In this document: piece after piece, positions 61,528 through 64,000 of the stretch
How positions within the stretch are numbered: position 1 is the stretch's first letter
Layout: each line of letters starts with the position of its first letter
Source of the DNA: Coptis chinensis
Lineage: Eukaryota > Streptophyta > Magnoliopsida > Ranunculales > Ranunculaceae
Length of the DNA: 64,000 bases
Direction: 5' to 3'
Assembly (NCBI GenBank): GCA_015680905.1
Contig: CM027384.1
Location: forward strand, 78,029,501 to 78,093,500
Position numbers and translations under genes: made by a program
Notes under the pieces: generated by a model
The model's input: only the letters and a program-made list of their open reading frames with translations
The model's database searches: none
What the model was told of the DNA's origin: nothing

Positions 61528-64000
61528 CTCTCCTTCTGTATGTCTAGTGCAATATTTCAAATCTAGATTAGTCTCAACGTTTTAGAATGTTGTAAGTTTT
61601 TATAGATGATCCAAATTCTAATAGAAATTCAGATTAATTGCACTACACACAGTCTTGTGGTTCTTGTGGTACATAGCACTAGACCGAGTCTTGTGGTGCA
61701 GGTGGATTGCTTAGAGTGTGACTTTGTGCTGGTGTAGCCATTAACCTTTTTTTGTGAGGGGTCACACTTGCCTAAAAATTGAAATTCTAACAAATGGTGG
61801 TACTGTTTGCATTGAGTGCCGAATTCATGCTTGCAAAAAGAAAAAGAAAAAAAAAGATTACTGGTGAAATGCAGATTTCCAAAATCTTGATCTATCTTCC
61901 GACTCCGGAAATTTTTATTATATATTGCAAAGTTTTGGGGGTCGATTGTAGTTTATTTTATCTGTGGTAATAACTCCAAGGAACCGAAGTTCTTCGTGAC
62001 TATTTACAAAACTAGTGGTTAATAGTGAATGCATCAGCACTCAGCCACTCGCCAACTTTTTATTCATTTATGAAGACCATTCACCAAATTAATCACTATC
62101 ATGTATCGAAGAACCAAAACGTTAGTCAATTGCAATAAGGATGATTGGATTTTGATAAATCCTGTGAATTATTTTAAAAGAACTTTAATAAGTAACTTAA
62201 TTGGATGGCAAATCAAGAGTATATATACTGTTTGTTATATATGCGTCACTGTTTCATATTAGAGCACTCAGGTACTCATTTACATTGTTTTACATGGCAA
62301 ATCAAGTGTACATAAATTTGATCCTGTTAGTCAATTATATCGGAACGACATTCGCAACATGGAAGGAGCAATTCGACAATCCATGTTTTGGAGGTGCAAC
62401 GCCACCAGAAAAAAAGTATTCTTCTGGGGGCAGATTTTGTTTTGGGGATAGACAGAGTGGCAGTTGTATCTTCTCATTCTTCTTTTGGCAAGAGCAAATT
62501 CAAGGTAACTGAACCATAGTACAAAATATCAGGATATAGGTATTTATCGATATTTAATTTCTGGAACTGATAGTTGTGCCAGACATGGAGCAACACTACT
62601 CATGGGACAAAAGGTATGGTGGGATGTTCGACCTCCATTCATAAGAAATCTGGAGAATCATTATACTACCTACTTTAAGTTCATCAACTAAGATTTAATG
62701 TATTGAGCAGGGTACACAGATGAGGATACCCTACTTGAATTCTTCTTATCTTTCTTATTTTTCCATCTTGTAATATTTATTCTTTTAATTAATCAATCAC
62801 CCTTTTAGCAAAAAAAGATATTCAATTTCTCAATACGTATCGTGGATATATCTTATTTTTGGAGATATTTGATATTGTTTCACATGAAAATATCGACTAA
62901 TATCATAGATATTGTGGATATTTCTTGATATATCATGATACATTATTTATATTTATTTGAAACTAGGTATAACCCGTGCCGAAGGCACATTTGTCTTTAC
63001 ATTTCTTGATGCACATTGTGGTCAGAAAAAGAAAGTTAATATAATTCAGTAAATTTACTCAATATCATTTGTTAAGTGTTCATGGAAAAAATATATATTC
63101 GTAAGACACGTCAATTTTAGTATGCAGTTTCTTTTGTAATTGAATAATTTTTAATTATATTACTTTAAGCTCTTGTGGTTGGCACATTTTTATTCAGATA
63201 CTTTAGCATGCAAGTTTACTCTCAAGAAAGAAGAACAATTTTTAAATAATATATAGGAGACAAATATCAGTCCAGACTCCAAACCGTATTACTATTCAAT
63301 TTTACACACGATTCTGTTGTCATTCTAATTTCAGATACTAATTTTATTCCCAAATTAAAGCACTGTCCAATAACCACCAGTTGCAGGCCACTATCACAAA
63401 ATCTGAAGCAAAATATTATACAATTTTCGACACGGAATATATTTGCAAGTCTTGCATTCCATTAACTCTGCTCATAAAATGGGAAGAAACGTGAAAATAC
63501 TGTAGCAAATCTCAAGTCATTATCAAACAATAAAAAGTCTAGATGAATTTATTCAAATTCCTTTAGGCTATGTTTGGTTTGAGGAATCGAAATTTCTGAA
63601 AAAATAGTGAAGAATACATAAATGAAGAGTGAAGAGGAGAGATGCAGCTTATTAAAAAAAATATATATATAAGTTGAAAAAAAAAGGATTAATCAAACAA
63701 TTACACCATTAGTACTTAAAATACGAACACTATGCATTTTTTTAAATAAGTACAAAAAATTAATTACAAAGTTTTAATTAGAGAGTTATATACCCTCTCT
63801 AATTGCTTTACAAATTTCAAGTATGTTGTATATGGCACTTCCTACCTAGTAAGCCAAGTGGGTTTACCAACTGTAATCTCATGATTTTGCTAGCCAAGTG
63901 TGGCATGCAGTCGTAAAGTTTGTTTTAGGCCAAGTACTTGACAGAAAAGAGAATTCTAGCCATCTTCAACACTTAAACCATCTTCAACACTTTAACCATT
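61528..64000. other. Alkenal reductase promoter and gene-free right end
   Basis: No gene supported; a 103-codon frame at 62201-62512 has no family I recognise. 62823-62945 is rich in GATAT/ATATC words similar to 23823-23960 in SAC9 intron 8. GGCTATGTTTGGTTTGAGGA near 63567 resembles ends of Tourist-type MITEs, but its partner end is not in view. Confidence 0.45.

Overview
This is AT-rich nuclear DNA of a flowering plant, most likely a eudicot. The evidence is intron-rich genes with GT-AG junctions, chloroplast-targeted and plant-specific proteins (SAC9, ARASP, a GAMYB-type R2R3-MYB with a miR159 site, a 2-alkenal reductase) and long gene-poor stretches filled with retrotransposon and MITE debris. 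The species cannot be fixed from the sequence. No rRNA, tRNA, CRISPR or prokaryote-like operon was seen.

Layout, left to right. 1-2275 (-): LPXK, a tetraacyldisaccharide 4'-kinase gene, 5' five exons only, running off the left edge. 2465-3726 (+): decayed 3' half of a LINE. 6104-11524 (-): complete but broken Ty1/copia element with two LTRs, tRNA-Met primer site, polypurine tract and a 5-bp target duplication. 13998-15940 (-): an island holding a fragment of eIF3a and a fragment of aspartate carbamoyltransferase (PYRB), each preceded by a copy of the same 201-bp sequence. 16513-29837 (+): SAC9, 13 coding exons, 1634 aa, apparently intact. 31195-35065: a diverged tandem duplication; the second unit was split by a MITE that carries two further nested MITEs. 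35778-37079 (+): single-exon ARASP (S2P-type metalloprotease). 38004-39648 (+): SUFB pseudogene. 41876-46997 (+): bromodomain protein of the BRD1/2/13 type, with one frameshift in the last exon. 49081-50046: larger MITE related to one of the nested ones. 51976-54390 (+): MYB101/GAMYB-like gene. 58100-61527 (-): NADP-dependent 2-alkenal reductase, six exons, with a short LINE insertion in intron 2. The remainder to 64000 shows no recognisable gene.

The genes do not form a functional cluster: they are independent housekeeping and regulatory loci. What is unusual lies in the accessory DNA: co-resident captured gene fragments sharing one leader, MITEs stacked on a shared TTA target, a copia element whose two LTRs agree except in one block, and a LINE insertion that left a 15-bp duplication. 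I did not find a previously undescribed multi-gene system.
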